Shown: positions 41,616 to 50,547 of the stretch, one piece after another
How positions within the stretch are numbered: position 1 is the stretch's first letter
Layout of the letters: the number at the start of each line of letters is the position of its first letter
NCBI RefSeq assembly: GCF_025947065.1
Contig: NZ_CP109994.1
Span: 2,666,001 to 2,730,000 of the forward strand
From: Flavobacterium sp. N1736
Lineage (GTDB): Bacteria; Bacteroidota; Bacteroidia; Flavobacteriales; Flavobacteriaceae
Direction: 5' to 3'
DNA: 64,000 bases
Notes under the pieces: model-generated
What the model saw: the letters and a program-made list of their open reading frames with translations, nothing else
Database searches by the model: none
What the model was told of the DNA's origin: nothing
Position numbers and translations under genes: made by a program

Positions 41616-42257
41616 ATGAAAATTGCCATTATTGGAGCAACAGGATTTGTTGGCTCAGCTATTTTAAATGAATTAGCAAACAGAAATCATGACATTACCG
41701 CTATTGCAAGAAATCCAAAAGGGTCATCAAACGCAACATGGATTGCTGCAGATATTTTTAATGTTGATGCTTTAGCAGAAGTTTTAAAAGGGCAAGATGT
41801 TGTAATAAACGCTTACAATCCGGGTTGGACAAACCCAAATATTTATGATGATTTTATCGCTGGTTCAAAAGCGATTCAGCAAGCGGTTAAACAATCTGGT
41901 GTAAAACGTTTTATCACGATTGGCGGCGGCGGAAGTTTGTTTGTTGCACCAGGTTTACAAGCAGTAGACACTCCTGATTTTCCTAAAGAATTTTATCCCG
42001 GAGCAACTGCAGCCAGAGATTATTTAAATATTATTAAAGAAGAAAAAGATTTAGATTGGGCATTTTTTAGTCCGGCTTTTGAAATGCATGCAGGAACTAC
42101 AACAGGAAGAACAGGAAAATACCGTTTAGGTTTAGAAAATCCTGTTTTTAATGACGAGCAAAGAAGTATTCTTTCTGTAGAAGATTTAGCAGTTGTTATT
42201 GCTGATGAAACCGAAACTCCAAAACATCATCAAGTACGATTTACGGCGGGGTATTAA
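41616..42257 (+). CDS. NAD(P)-binding oxidoreductase, atypical SDR
   Basis: 213 residues. Nucleotide-binding IAIIGATGFVGSAILNELAN (about 3-22), AADIFNVDALAEVLKGQDVV INAYNP, RFITIGGGGSLFV and LDWAFFSPAFEM place it in the NAD(P)H-binding (NmrA/YwnB-like) group. The Rrf2 regulator just upstream is the same pairing as ywnA-ywnB in Bacillus. Likely an NADPH-dependent reductase or sensor in oxidative or electrophile stress. Confidence 0.9.
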   Translation: MKIAIIGATGFVGSAILNELANRNHDITAIARNPKGSSNATWIAADIFNVDALAEVLKGQDVVINAYNPGWTNPNIYDDFIAGSKAIQQAVKQSGVKRFITIGGGGSLFVAPGLQAVDTPDFPKEFYPGATAARDYLNIIKEEKDLDWAFFSPAFEMHAGTTTGRTGKYRLGLENPVFNDEQRSILSVEDLAVVIADETETPKHHQVRFTAGY

Positions 42258-42262
42258 TGTTT

Positions 42263-42292
42263 TTGAAACTGTTTTTGTTTTCTGTACTTTTA
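42263..42292 (+). promoter_or_regulatory. -33/-7 promoter of meaB
   Basis: TTG (42263-42265), 19 bases, TACTTTTA (42285-42292), one base off TAnnTTTG. It lies just after the stop of the oxidoreductase gene and 20 bases before the TTG proposed as the meaB start. Confidence 0.5.
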
Positions 42293-42312
42293 CGATACAA
42301 AAAAGTATCGTT

Positions 42313-43410
42313 TTGCCAAGTCCAAATAAACAATCGAGCAGTTTACAAGAAAAAGCCGGAATTTCATCTCCTGAAATTACCAGTATTGCCGCCATAAATC
42401 AAATTCAGAAAAACAGAAAAAAACAACCTTCTGCAAATGAATTGATTAATGGAATCCTTGACGAAAACAGAACTGCGTTAAGCCGTGCGATTACTTTAGT
42501 AGAAAGTACAAATCCGGATCATGCAGAAAAAGCAAATGAAGTTATTAAAGGATGTTTGCCACATGCTAATAAATCTATCCGAATAGGAATTACAGGTGTT
42601 CCCGGCGTTGGAAAAAGTACATTTATTGAAGCCTTTGGAACTTTCCTGACACAATTAGGCAAAAAAGTCGCTGTCTTGGCAGTTGATCCGAGCAGTTCGC
42701 TTTCTCACGGAAGTATTCTTGGAGATAAAACCCGAATGGAAGAATTGGTCAAAGATGAAAATGCTTTTATCAGACCAAGTGCTTCCGGAGAAACTTTGGG
42801 AGGCGTAGCAAGAAAAACACGTGAATCAATCATTTTATGCGAAGCAGCAGGTTTTGATACTATTATTATTGAAACCGTGGGCGTGGGTCAAAGTGAAACT
42901 GCGGTTCACAGCATGGTTGATTTTTTTCTATTATTAAAAATTTCCGGTGCCGGTGATGAACTTCAGGGCATTAAACGTGGTATTATGGAAATGGCGGATG
43001 CGATTGTAATTAACAAAGCAGATGGCGATAATATTAAAAAAGCAAATCAGGCAAAACTGGAATTCAACAGGGCTTTGCATTTATTTCCTCCAAAAAAATC
43101 AAACTGGCAGCCAAAAGTTACCACTTGCAGCGCAATTACAAAAGATGGAATTTCGGATATATGGAATACAATTTCAAACTATTTTGAAATGACAAATGAA
43201 ACAGGTTTCTTTCCTGAAAAACGAAAAGAACAAAATCATTTCTGGATGATGGAAACCATAAACGAACAATTAAAACTGAACTTTTACAATCAGCCCGAAA
43301 TTATTGCACAATTAGAACTAAATAAAAAAGCAGTGCAAAATGATGAAATTTCACCTTTTGCAGCTGCTCAGAATTTATTAAAATTGTATTTTAATAAAGG
43401 CGCAAAGTAG
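42313..43410 (+). CDS. meaB: Methylmalonyl-CoA mutase-associated GTPase MeaB
   Basis: 365 residues if started at TTG 42313 (product beginning LPSPNKQSS). Longer in-frame starts such as ATG 42193 would run through the end of the preceding gene and the promoter, and the residues there look non-native. P-loop GVPGVGKSTFIEAFG (about 97-111), VDPSSSLSHGSILGDKTRM, DTIIIETVGVGQSE and VINKADGDN are the MeaB/ArgK motifs. It protects and reloads adenosylcobalamin-dependent methylmalonyl-CoA mutase. The mutase itself is not in the window. Confidence 0.92.
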   Translation: MPSPNKQSSSLQEKAGISSPEITSIAAINQIQKNRKKQPSANELINGILDENRTALSRAITLVESTNPDHAEKANEVIKGCLPHANKSIRIGITGVPGVGKSTFIEAFGTFLTQLGKKVAVLAVDPSSSLSHGSILGDKTRMEELVKDENAFIRPSASGETLGGVARKTRESIILCEAAGFDTIIIETVGVGQSETAVHSMVDFFLLLKISGAGDELQGIKRGIMEMADAIVINKADGDNIKKANQAKLEFNRALHLFPPKKSNWQPKVTTCSAITKDGISDIWNTISNYFEMTNETGFFPEKRKEQNHFWMMETINEQLKLNFYNQPEIIAQLELNKKAVQNDEISPFAAAQNLLKLYFNKGAK

Positions 43411-43482
43411 CAAAGGTTCAAAGCTACAAAGATTTTTACTCTCTGTTTCTTTGAACCTCTGTCCCTTTGTTCTTCTGAACCT
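43401..43482. repeat. CAAAGGTTCAAAG-word hairpin, copy 1
   Basis: AAAGTAGCAAAGGTTCAAAG CTACAAAG and CTTTGAACCTCTGTCCCTTT G form inverted arms. The meaB stop codon TAG at 43408 lies inside the left arm. Same family at 49914 and 63272. Confidence 0.75.
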
Positions 43483-45415
43483 ATTTCTTCCTAAGCTTAT
43501 ATTTATTTTCTTTATATAAATTCCCCGCTGTAATTACATGCGCCAAAGCATCTTTTGCTAATTCTTCATTTAATTTTACAGGAATTAAAGTTGTATCGTT
43601 TTTAATTTCAAATTGCAAAGGTTTCAAATTTGGCTGCATAATTACAACTTGATTTTCTACTCTGAATGCGTTGATGTCGTTAAACTGCATAATCGATCTT
43701 CCTTGTGTTTTTACGTCTAATTTGTTTAGATTTCTACCTACCATTGGTGTTTCAAAAGGAACTCCTAAATAACCCAATAACGTTGGCGGAATATCAATTT
43801 GACTTGCCAATTTACTGTAAACTGTTCCTTTTCGAACTCCTGGTCCCATAATCAAAGCCGGAATATGAAATTTGTTTATTGGCACTAAATTTTTTCCGTA
43901 TGTTCTTGTGTTATGATCTGCAATTACGATGAAAATCGTATTTTTAAAATAGGCTTCTTTTTTTGCCATTTCAAAGAATTTCCCAATAGAAAAATCGGCA
44001 TATTTCATGGCATTGTTTACTGTTGCCGGTTTTGCATCATAAGGTTTTATTCTTCCCGCAGGATATTCAAAAGGTTCATGATTTGAAGTTGAGAACATCA
44101 AAGAGAAAAATGGTTTATCTCCTTTTGCTTTAAAATAACTATTTGCTTTGGTTACTAAATCTTCGTCAGAATATCCCCAGGTTCCTTTAAAAGCATATTT
44201 ATTTCCGTCAGACTCAAAATCGGTTTGATCTACAATATCTTCAAATCCGTTTCCGTTGAAAAACGAAGCCATATTATCAAAATTTGCCATTCCGCCATAG
44301 ATAAAACTAGTGTCATATCCCTTTTGCTTTAAAGCGTCGGCAAGCGTAAAAAATCCTTGTTGAGAGTTTCCCAGCTTCACCACACTTTCAGATGGCGAAG
44401 GTAAAAATCCGGTTACAACAGCTTCAATTCCGCGCACGCTTCGTGTTCCTGTGCAATATAAATTAGTGAATAATAAACCTTCTTTAGAAAGTTTATCGAA
44501 TTCCGGTGTTAATGGTTTTCCTCCTAAAATTCCAACATATTCAGCACCTAAACTTTCCTGTAAAAAAATCACCAGATTGTATGGTTTCTTCATAACAGAA
44601 TCTGGTTGCTGTACATGCAAAAACGGAATATTGGCATCATTAAAATCAGAAGGTCCGGCGATCATGTATTTTTTTACACGAGCAATTGCTTCGGCTTCAT
44701 CCATTTTTCCGTACATCTTTGTGTTTCCTTCATTTTTAATAGAATAAGCAGCAAAAGCTACGGTATAAAATGAATTTAATCCTAATGTATTAGTCAATTG
44801 ATCTGTTGAGAAAACAGCGTTACTAGCGTTTATAGGTCGCTTTGAAGTAAGACTTGAACGTGCTCCAAAAAACAATAGAAAAGCTACCAATGGAAAAACC
44901 ATCAATTTAAATTTATATTCGGCAGTTGTCGTATAAAAATATTTCTTCCCTTTTTTGAAGGCAAAATAAATCACAACTCCTAAAATAAGGAAAGTAACGA
45001 TTATCGAAGTCAGGTAACTTTTTAAAAGCATGCCGACAACTTCTTTAGGATAAATAAGATAATCCAAGAAAATCTTATTTGGTCGTGTGTCGTATTGTTT
45101 TACAAAATCAGGTGAAGCTAATTCTACAAAAAGAATCAGAAATAGAAATAAAAAACTATAAATTACCAGAAAACTGTTGGTAAACTTTAGCCATTTATTT
45201 GGCAAAAAAGTAATTAATACAGCCGGAAGAAAAGACAAATAACATAGTAAAATCAAATCCATTCGAAGACCGATTGGAAAAATATACCAGAAATTTGGTG
45301 TTTCGACAACTCTGTCTTTAAAAAGAAAAAATAAAAAGATTCGGCTTAAAGTAGTAATCAGCAATCCGATTGCTATGAAATTAAAAATTGGTTTTAAAAA
45401 ACTTATTTTTTTCAT
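43481..45415 (-). CDS. LTA synthase-like membrane sulfatase/phosphoglycerol transferase
   Basis: 644 residues from MKKISFLKPIF (ATG 45415). Five membrane helices in the first 180 residues, then a periplasmic alkaline-phosphatase-fold domain. LVIFLQESLGAEYVG holds the first metal Glu, TGTRSVRGIEAVVTGF the Thr nucleophile (about residue 330), and FIVIADHNTRTYG the Asp-His metal ligands. Relatives make lipoteichoic acid or transfer phosphoglycerol or phosphoethanolamine to envelope glycans; the Bacteroidota substrate is not known. Confidence 0.88.
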   Translation of the reverse strand: MKKISFLKPIFNFIAIGLLITTLSRIFLFFLFKDRVVETPNFWYIFPIGLRMDLILLCYLSFLPAVLITFLPNKWLKFTNSFLVIYSFLFLFLILFVELASPDFVKQYDTRPNKIFLDYLIYPKEVVGMLLKSYLTSIIVTFLILGVVIYFAFKKGKKYFYTTTAEYKFKLMVFPLVAFLLFFGARSSLTSKRPINASNAVFSTDQLTNTLGLNSFYTVAFAAYSIKNEGNTKMYGKMDEAEAIARVKKYMIAGPSDFNDANIPFLHVQQPDSVMKKPYNLVIFLQESLGAEYVGILGGKPLTPEFDKLSKEGLLFTNLYCTGTRSVRGIEAVVTGFLPSPSESVVKLGNSQQGFFTLADALKQKGYDTSFIYGGMANFDNMASFFNGNGFEDIVDQTDFESDGNKYAFKGTWGYSDEDLVTKANSYFKAKGDKPFFSLMFSTSNHEPFEYPAGRIKPYDAKPATVNNAMKYADFSIGKFFEMAKKEAYFKNTIFIVIADHNTRTYGKNLVPINKFHIPALIMGPGVRKGTVYSKLASQIDIPPTLLGYLGVPFETPMVGRNLNKLDVKTQGRSIMQFNDINAFRVENQVVIMQPNLKPLQFEIKNDTTLIPVKLNEELAKDALAHVITAGNLYKENKYKLRKK

Positions 45416-45460
45416 TAGATAATTTTTGGTTGAAACAAATTGTAAACACACATTAGTGTT

Positions 45461-45688
45461 CTACTCTTCGTAACGGTTTATTTCTCTATCATAAAACTCA
45501 TTTGCCAAAACAATTAATCCTTCCATTTCGGCATTTAATTCAGCTTCATCAAGATCTTCGGCTTCTTCCATAATTTCAACCTCATCATCTTTTAAATTGA
45601 TTATAAATCTTGGATAATCAAGGTGAATGATGAAAATATCATCTGGAAAATCAGTATTATCTCCGAGTAAAAATTTAGGTAATTCCAT
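45461..45688 (-). CDS. Small acidic protein of unknown function
   Basis: 75 residues, MELPKFLLGDNTDFPDDIFI IHLDYPRFIINL, followed by a very acidic helix (EVEIMEEAEDLDEAELNAEM EGLIVLANEFYDREI). The start carries a clean leader and the codon use fits the neighbourhood. I recognise it as a type of short conserved protein in Flavobacterium but no domain name or function. It lies 46 bases upstream of the sulfatase start and may be co-transcribed with it. Confidence 0.75.
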   Translation of the reverse strand: MELPKFLLGDNTDFPDDIFIIHLDYPRFIINLKDDEVEIMEEAEDLDEAELNAEMEGLIVLANEFYDREINRYEE

Positions 45689-45725
45689 TTTTATTAATTT
45701 ATTTTTTTGTTTATTTTTTTGTTTA

Positions 45726-45788
45726 TTTTTTTGCCACAGATTTTACAGATTAAAATGATTCTTTAAAAAAATCTGTGGCTTATTTTTT
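45726..45788. repeat. CCACAGATT inverted repeat, copy 2
   Basis: TTTTTGCCACAGATTTTACA GATTAAAA with right arm AAAAAATCTGTGGCTTATTT TT. The arms share TGCCACAGATTT/AAATCTGTGGC with the larger copy at 29559. Just upstream (45692-45730) TTATTTTTTTG is repeated three times. Confidence 0.8.
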
Positions 45789-45799
45789 AATTTTCAAAT

Positions 45800-47185
45800 T
45801 TAGTTATTTGAAAATGAATTATTGATTAATTTTTTTGTCAGGTAATGAAAACGAATATACAGAAATATTGCTGCGGAAGTTAATCCTGCCAAAAGTCCAA
45901 TCCAAACTCCTTGTGCTTTTAAATCAGTATATTCAGCTAAATAATAAGAGGTAGGAAAACCAATTATCCAATAAGCTACAAACGTAATATACATGGGTAC
46001 TTTTACATCCTGTAAACCGCGTAAAGCACCTAAAACTACAACCTGAATTCCGTCAGAAATTTGAAAAACAGCAGCTATCAAAAATAATTTTGATGCGATA
46101 CTTATGACTTCATTATTATCCAGAAGCTGTCCTCCATTTTCCATATTCAAAAAGATATGAGGCAGGAAATCGTGTAAAACCACAAACAGAATCGCAAAAA
46201 CGGTTTCTATTATAATTGCTAGTAAGAAAATAGAACGCGCTACAACTACAAGGTTTTTATAATCGTTTAATCCTCTTTGATTACTTACTCTAATCATAGA
46301 AGTTACGCTTAATCCCATCGCAAACATAAACGTCATCGAAGACAAACTTAATGCAATTTGGTTTGCTGCCTGGCTCGTTTTTCCAATATTTCCGCAAAGC
46401 CAGATTGATGCCGTAAACAAAACGACTTCGAAAAGCATTTGCATTGCCGATGGAAATCCTATGCTTATTATTTTCTTTATGGTTTCTTTTTTAATTTCAT
46501 CAAAACTGAAATTATTGAAAAAACGTTTCAAATCATTTCTTCTTGAAAGCATAATATGCATGAACATCACCAGAAATATTCTTGAAATCACGGTGCCAAG
46601 CGCTGCGCCAACAATTCCCATTTTAGGAAAAATCCAAATACCGTAAATCAATAAATAGTTGATACCAACGTGTAACACATTTGCCATAACCATTGCATAC
46701 ATTGAATATTTTGTCATCGACATTCCGTCTGCAAATTGTTTGTAACCCTGATACATAATTAACGGGATTAAGGAAAAAGCAACCCAATCAAGATACGGTT
46801 TTGCCAGCGCAATTACATCAGCAGGCTGTTTTAATAATTCCATTATTGGCTTTGCCAGAACAATTACGCCAAAAAGCACTAAACCTAAAATGATACACAA
46901 AAACAAACCGTGATGAAATGCAGCACGAATTTTAGAATCATTTTTTTCGGCATCACCTTCGGCAACAATTGGAGTAATTGCTGTAGAGAAACCAATTCCT
47001 AAAGACATCGCAATAAAAATCATACTGTTTCCTAATGAAACTGCCGCAAGTTCAGTACTTCCCAGTTTTCCCACCATTATATTATCGACAATACCTATTA
47101 AGGTATGTCCAACCATTCCTAATATAATAGGATAGGCCAATCTTAAATTGTATGAAAACTCTTTGGTGTACTGCTTTAAATTCAC
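45800..47185 (-). CDS. MATE family efflux transporter
   Basis: 461 residues with 12 membrane helices in two similar halves. GMVGHTLIGIVDNIMVGKLG STELAA (about 23-48) and IGFPSAMQMLFEVVLFTASI W (about 247) are the paired N-terminal motifs of each half, typical of NorM-type Na+- or H+-driven drug efflux pumps. Substrate unknown. Confidence 0.94.
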   Translation of the reverse strand: MNLKQYTKEFSYNLRLAYPIILGMVGHTLIGIVDNIMVGKLGSTELAAVSLGNSMIFIAMSLGIGFSTAITPIVAEGDAEKNDSKIRAAFHHGLFLCIILGLVLFGVIVLAKPIMELLKQPADVIALAKPYLDWVAFSLIPLIMYQGYKQFADGMSMTKYSMYAMVMANVLHVGINYLLIYGIWIFPKMGIVGAALGTVISRIFLVMFMHIMLSRRNDLKRFFNNFSFDEIKKETIKKIISIGFPSAMQMLFEVVLFTASIWLCGNIGKTSQAANQIALSLSSMTFMFAMGLSVTSMIRVSNQRGLNDYKNLVVVARSIFLLAIIIETVFAILFVVLHDFLPHIFLNMENGGQLLDNNEVISIASKLFLIAAVFQISDGIQVVVLGALRGLQDVKVPMYITFVAYWIIGFPTSYYLAEYTDLKAQGVWIGLLAGLTSAAIFLYIRFHYLTKKLINNSFSNN

Positions 47186-47204
47186 TTCTGCTTATTTTAG
47201 TGGG

Positions 47205-47212
47205 CAAAGATA
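47205..47212 (-). promoter_or_regulatory. -7 box of the MATE gene
   Basis: Minus strand TATCTTTG, exact TAnnTTTG, 20 bases before the ATG at 47185. Confidence 0.55.
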
Positions 47213-47373
47213 ATCAGAAGCTTTGAATTCTTCAGTATTATTAAAAATATAAGCCAATTTTAAGAATTGACTATTTGATCGAAATATTATATAACAATTT
47301 TTAAAAATTATATAACAAAGCCCTTGTGCCTTGCGTTTAATTTTACATTATTAATAATTCAAAAAAAATTGTC

Positions 47374-47892
47374 ATGAGAAAATTACAAATTATATGCCTT
47401 GCTGCTTTTGCTTTTTTATACTCCAACACAACTTTCGCTCAAGACAGTGAAGTAAAAAATTACGATCAGGGATTTAGATTAGGTTTTGGTTTAAACGGTG
47501 GTTTGCCAACAGATAATGCTTACGATTGGTCTCTTGGCGGAGACGTTCGTTTACAATATGATTTATCTAAAAGAACGTCATTAACATTTACAACAGGTTT
47601 TACCAATTTATTTATGGGAAAAGATGAAAATGGAGTTGATGTAAATGATCTTGGATTTATTCCTGCAAAAGCTGGTTTTAAAGCTTTTATCTGGGAAGAC
47701 CAATTTTATGTTTTAGGTGAAGTTGGTGCCGGTTTTGCTGTAACAAATGGTTATGATGACACTACATTTTTATGGGCACCGGGAATTGGTTACGCAAATA
47801 AATACATTGATATCAGTGTACGTTATGAAGACTATAACAAATTTAAAACCAATCAGGTTGCGCTTCGTTTAGCGTACGGTTTTGATTTGTAA
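47374..47892 (+). CDS. Outer membrane beta-barrel protein
   Basis: 172 residues with signal peptide ending NTTFAQ. About eight amphipathic strands: GFRLGFGLNGGLP, VRLQYDLSKRTSLTFTTGFT, EDQFYVLGEVGAGFAVTN, IDISVRYEDYNKF and NQVALRLAYGFDL at the end. This is the OmpX/Opacity-like eight-strand barrel. Function unknown. Confidence 0.8.
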   Translation: MRKLQIICLAAFAFLYSNTTFAQDSEVKNYDQGFRLGFGLNGGLPTDNAYDWSLGGDVRLQYDLSKRTSLTFTTGFTNLFMGKDENGVDVNDLGFIPAKAGFKAFIWEDQFYVLGEVGAGFAVTNGYDDTTFLWAPGIGYANKYIDISVRYEDYNKFKTNQVALRLAYGFDL

Positions 47893-47931
47893 AAATACAT
47901 TCATTTTTATTCTTTTGTTTTTGGTAATAAT

Positions 47932-47958
47932 CCCGGCAGATCCTCACAGTCTGTCGGG
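47932..47958. terminator. Terminator between convergent genes
   Basis: ATCCCGGCAG-ATCCTCACAGT-CTGTCGGGTTT: arms CCCGGCAG/CTGTCGGG with one G-T pair and flanking A/T, between the barrel gene and the PPK2 gene. Confidence 0.65.
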
Positions 47959-47973
47959 TTTATAATTATCTAA

Positions 47974-48852
47974 TTACTTCTTACCTAATTCCTTCTTATA
48001 TATTTCAAAATTGTCCCTTATTTTTTCATCTAATTCCGGTTCTTTAATATCTGTGTATTTTTTCATTTCTTCCCAGATAATTTTGGCTACAATATAACGC
48101 GCCATTTCTTTATCATCAGCGGGAACAATATACCAGGGCGCATGTTCTGTTGAAGTTTTGTTAATAGCTTCTTCATAATATTCCTGATATTCGTCCCAAT
48201 GTTCGCGTTCTTTCAAATCTCCGGGCGAAAATTTCCAATTGTGTTTTCCTTCTTCCAGACGACGCAACAATCGTTGTCGCTGTTCCTCTTTACTCAAATG
48301 AAGATAAAATTTCATCACAATCGTACCGTTTTCAGCAATATGACTTTCAAAATTATTGATTTGTTCAATTCTTCTTTTCCAGAATTTAGGCGTGATATCA
48401 TCAACGGAATTAATTCCCGGCAAATTCTCTGCTACAATAAATTCAGGATGCACGCGCGTTACCAAAACATTCTCATAATGTGTACGGTTAAAAATCGCAA
48501 ACTTTCCTTTTTCTGGCAACGCAATATAATGGCGCCATAAATAATCGTGTTCTAACTCTATCGAATTGGGCGTTTTAAAACTATGCACCACGACGCCACG
48601 CGGATTAAATTCTTTAAAAACTTCCCGAATCAAACTATCTTTTCCTGATGTATCCATTCCCTGCAGGCAAATCAAAACAGAATATTTATTGTGCGCATAC
48701 ATTACATCTTGCAAATCGCTCAATTTGGACTGAACTTTATCTAGTTTTTCTTCCTTTTCGTCATCGTCGGCATTTATATTTAATAAGGTTGGAATTTTTG
48801 ATAATTTTATTTTATCCGTAACTTTAAAATCATTCGGGTCTATAGATTTCAT
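47974..48852 (-). CDS. Polyphosphate kinase 2 family protein
   Basis: 292 residues. Walker A GMDTSGKDSLIR (about 64-75), FKTPNSIELEHDYLWRHYIA LP, the Walker B region FAIFNRTHYENVLVTRVHP, and the lid RRLEEGKHNWKFSPGDLKER EHWDEY. One PPK2 domain, the class that phosphorylates AMP or ADP with polyphosphate. It could restore ATP under stress. Class I versus III cannot be settled by eye. Confidence 0.93.
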   Translation of the reverse strand: MKSIDPNDFKVTDKIKLSKIPTLLNINADDDEKEEKLDKVQSKLSDLQDVMYAHNKYSVLICLQGMDTSGKDSLIREVFKEFNPRGVVVHSFKTPNSIELEHDYLWRHYIALPEKGKFAIFNRTHYENVLVTRVHPEFIVAENLPGINSVDDITPKFWKRRIEQINNFESHIAENGTIVMKFYLHLSKEEQRQRLLRRLEEGKHNWKFSPGDLKEREHWDEYQEYYEEAINKTSTEHAPWYIVPADDKEMARYIVAKIIWEEMKKYTDIKEPELDEKIRDNFEIYKKELGKK

Positions 48853-48941
48853 ATATTCATTTTTTATATTATAAATATAGTAATTTTACAAAGCATTTTC
48901 ATTATTATCAGGGCTAGGTTTTATTATTCATAAAAACATTC

Positions 48942-49778
48942 ATGGAAAAATTTACATTAGAAATATTATTTCAAATCATCGGAATCGGTTCTGCATCAGG
49001 ATTATTTTTCAATAGTGATTCGCTTTATATCATTGGCGATAACAGCGGATTTTTATACGAATACAATATGCAAAATCAGCAATTGAGCCATCATTCTTTA
49101 ATTGATAATCCGTCGCAAAATATTCCGAAAAATATAAAACCGGATTTTGAATCCATTACGAATCATAATGACACACTTTATATTTTTGGTTCCGGTTCTA
49201 CCGAAAACAGAAATAAAATGATTGCCTTTGATTTAAAAACTAAAACTATTTTACAAAAGAATAATTTAGTCGATTTATATGCTGTAATGCAAAGTTTTGG
49301 TTCCATAAAACCGGAAGATTTTAATCTTGAAGGCGCAATTTTTGATGGCGAAAACTGGTATTTATTTAATCGCGGAAACGGAATTTCAAACAAAAACACC
49401 ATTTTTACAATTCATGCCAAAAGCCTGGGAGAAGAATTTGCATTGGTTGCAACCAATTATAAACTTCCTAAAATAAAAGGCGTTCGCTCCAGTTTTACCG
49501 ACGCAATTTTAGTCGATGACAAAATCTATTTTCTTTCTACAGCCGAAAACACTAAATCGACTTACGACGACGGAGAAATCCTGGGAAGTTTCATAGGAAG
49601 AATAGATCTTAAAACCATGAAAATCGATTTTACGCAGAAAATAACAGCAACAAATAAATTTGAAGGTTTGACTTTCTATAAAAAATCAAATGATAAAATA
49701 GAGTTTTTGCTTTGCGAAGATAACGATACGGAATTGTTGGAAACAAAGATTTTTAAATTGAGTTTACCTGTAAAATAA
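48942..49778 (+). CDS. Propeller-type protein of unknown function, DUF6929-like
   Basis: 278 residues. No signal peptide in the usual sense (MEKFTLEILFQIIGIGSASG LFF). Repeated strand blocks (DSLYIIGDNSGFLYEYN, DTLYIFGSGSTENRNKMIAF, NLEGAIFDGENWYLFNRGNG, DAILVDDKIYFLSTAENT, FEGLTFY) look like a beta-propeller. The family name is from memory; function is not known. It has the same pattern as the secreted product at 12354. Confidence 0.7.
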   Translation: MEKFTLEILFQIIGIGSASGLFFNSDSLYIIGDNSGFLYEYNMQNQQLSHHSLIDNPSQNIPKNIKPDFESITNHNDTLYIFGSGSTENRNKMIAFDLKTKTILQKNNLVDLYAVMQSFGSIKPEDFNLEGAIFDGENWYLFNRGNGISNKNTIFTIHAKSLGEEFALVATNYKLPKIKGVRSSFTDAILVDDKIYFLSTAENTKSTYDDGEILGSFIGRIDLKTMKIDFTQKITATNKFEGLTFYKKSNDKIEFLLCEDNDTELLETKIFKLSLPVK

Positions 49779-49787
49779 TATCCTGAG

Positions 49788-49889
49788 TTGTCATTTCGAC
49801 GGAGGAGAAATCACACACGAAACTCGACAAAGATTGGCGATTTTCTACACGGAATTACTAATGCGATTTCTCCTCCGTCGAAATGACAA
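49788..49889. repeat. 102-bp element with perfect 25-bp inverted ends
   Basis: Ends TTGTCATTTCGACGGAGGAG AAATC (49788-49812) and its exact reverse complement (49865-49889) around a unique 52-base centre. The word GTCATTTCGAC..GGAG AAATC is one I associate with repeated intergenic sequences in Flavobacterium. It follows a stop codon by 9 bases. Confidence 0.88.
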
Positions 49890-50008
49890 AAAAATGCAAG
49901 AGACGCACATTGAACCTTTGGAACTTTGAACCTTTAAAAAAAACTTTTTTTTAAAACCGTCCCAACCTTTTTATCTTTTTATCTCTCTATATAAGAAAGA
50001 CAACAATT

Positions 50009-50545
50009 GTGATAAACGAAACTCAAATATCCGGCTGCAAAAAAATGAACCGCGATGCTCAGCGTCAGGTTTATGAGCATATGGCTCCAAAGTTATATCG
50101 CGTTTGCAAGCGATACTTAAAAAAGGAAGAAGAAATCGAAGAATCTTTGGCTGACGCTTTCTATACCATATTTACAAAAATAGAGCAGCTTAAAGAAGAA
50201 AAAGCTTTTGAGGCCTGGGCGCGAAAAATAACAGTCAATCATTGTTTGGCAACGATTAAGAAAAATACAAACTTTAATATGTATTTGGATGATGTGAAAC
50301 TGCTTTCGCAACCTTTTACTGACGAGATCAATTCGCTCGAAGAAGAAGATTTGCTCAATTTATTAAACCATATTCCGGATGGCTGTAAAACTGTTTTTAA
50401 CCTTTTTGTTATTGAAGGTTACGGACATAAAGAAATAGCCAGCATGCTCAACATTTCTGAAGGAACATCAAAATCACAATTGAATGCTTCTAAAACCAAG
50501 TTGAAGGAATTAGTAAACAAATTGTATTATCAAAAAGCAAAGTAG
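50009..50545 (+). CDS. ECF-type RNA polymerase sigma factor
   Basis: 178 residues from GTG 50009 (an ATG at 50045, MNRDAQRQVYEHM, is also possible). Region 2 is YRVCKRYLKKEEEIEESLAD AFYTIFTKIEQ with AWARKITVNHCL, region 4 is LNHIPDGCKTVFNLFVIEGY GHKEIASMLNISEGTSKSQL. Upstream lies CCGTCCCAACCTTTTTATCT, a possible ECF promoter for autoregulation. It is followed after 2 bases by the anti-sigma-like gene. Confidence 0.9.
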   Translation: MINETQISGCKKMNRDAQRQVYEHMAPKLYRVCKRYLKKEEEIEESLADAFYTIFTKIEQLKEEKAFEAWARKITVNHCLATIKKNTNFNMYLDDVKLLSQPFTDEINSLEEEDLLNLLNHIPDGCKTVFNLFVIEGYGHKEIASMLNISEGTSKSQLNASKTKLKELVNKLYYQKAK

Positions 50546-50547
50546 TC

